Assembly (NCBI GenBank): GCA_016777005.1
Contig: JADHSF010000009.1
Span: forward strand, 1-35,413
From: SAR86 cluster bacterium
Lineage (GTDB): Bacteria; Pseudomonadota; Gammaproteobacteria; Magnimaribacterales; Magnimaribacteraceae
DNA length: 35,413 nucleotides
Direction: 5' to 3'
Each line of letters begins with the position of its first letter. Within the stretch, counting starts at the first letter, position 1. A program made the translations under genes and the position numbers. Shown in pieces: positions 35,088 through 35,413 of the stretch. The notes under the pieces are model-generated. The model was given only the letters and a program-made list of their open reading frames with translations, did no database searches and was not told the origin of the DNA.

Positions 35088-35413
35088 CTACCAGCTCCTA
35101 AAGATATTAATCATTTCCTGATCATTTGTATTATTTTCTTCATCTACATCTAGTAAATCACTAATGTTATTCAGCTCTCTAAAAAAATCATTTGGATTTA
35201 TGGCTCCTTCAGGAGCAAACACACCTTTTTGTAATATTTTCCCGTCAACTAAAAGCTTTAAGCCACATGCCAGAGGAATACCTGTAGCCTCCCCCATACT
35301 TATTAAGTCTGAGGCTCTAAACGTAGTGCCACAAGCAGCTTGTTTGCCGTCCTTCTTTCCTATGGCCAATGAATATATGGGCGGAGGCTCCATAGGATTA
35401 ATATTTTTCAGAT
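35088..35413 (-). CDS. Saccharopine-dehydrogenase-like protein, C-terminal part (5' end outside window)
   Basis: The reading frame continues without a stop to the right edge, so only the last 108 or so codons are visible and no start should be assigned. The visible part contains YSLAIGKKDGKQAACGTT, then GEATGIPLACGLKLLVDGKI and KGVFAPEGAINPNDFFREL. This last pattern (short linker, GV..PE, then F..EL) resembles the C-terminal region of saccharopine dehydrogenase/reductase family oxidoreductases. The substrate cannot be inferred. The tail after that is acidic and Asn-rich. A different NAD(P)-dependent enzyme with a similar C-terminus is possible. Confidence 0.5.
   Translation of the reverse strand, partial: LKNINPMEPPPIYSLAIGKKDGKQAACGTTFRASDLISMGEATGIPLACGLKLLVDGKILQKGVFAPEGAINPNDFFRELNNISDLLDVDEENNTNDQEMINIFRSW

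Overview
The window is a compact, AT-rich bacterial chromosome segment spanning the replication origin region. Gene content and order are gammaproteobacterial and, compared from memory, closely follow the origin region of Pseudomonas: parB-parA-rsmG-mnmG-mnmE-yidC-yidD-rnpA-rpmH | dnaA-dnaN-recF-gyrB, then plsC, gmhB, glycyl-tRNA synthetase, a lipid A acyltransferase, trkA, fmt-def, tsaC-aroE, and an aa3-type cytochrome oxidase cluster. Low GC, very short spacers, frequent overlaps and a TonB receptor suggest a streamlined marine gammaproteobacterium such as the SAR86 clade. That assignment is an inference and was not checked.

Layout. (1) 1-7622, all minus strand: chromosome segregation (ParB partial, ParA), 16S rRNA methylation (RsmG), tRNA wobble-uridine modification (MnmG, MnmE), membrane insertion (YidC, YidD), RNase P protein and ribosomal protein L34. 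(2) 7623-7775: rpmH/dnaA spacer with two inverted perfect DnaA boxes, the best origin candidate because leading-strand genes diverge from it. A second perfect DnaA box beside a very AT-rich tract lies between mnmG and mnmE. (3) 7776-13798, plus strand: dnaA, dnaN, recF, gyrB; a near-perfect parS site lies inside recF. (4) 13809-21663, minus strand: envelope lipid and LPS genes (plsC, gmhB, lpxL-like), an alpha2-type GlyRS, TrkH/TrkA potassium uptake, and Fmt/Def. (5) 21713-23562, plus strand: purE, tsaC, aroE. (6) 23689-34512, mostly plus strand: cytochrome c oxidase subunits II (with fused cytochrome c), I and III, assembly factors Cox11, SURF1, a thioredoxin-fold protein, CtaA, CtaB and SCO, then a small Cys/His secreted protein and a TonB receptor with four long His/Asp/Glu-rich insertions, closed by a strong intrinsic terminator. 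A small membrane protein gene lies on the opposite strand inside this cluster. (7) 34615-35413, minus strand: a DoxX-family membrane protein and the 3' end of a saccharopine-dehydrogenase-like gene.

Most of the window is conserved core genome and I see no defence system, prophage, insertion sequence or CRISPR. The points most worth a second look are the two origin-like sites, the parS inside recF, the single-chain GlyRS where relatives carry glyQ-glyS, the absence of rsmB and dprA from their usual slots with purE present, and the metal-receptor module attached to the copper-dependent oxidase operon.
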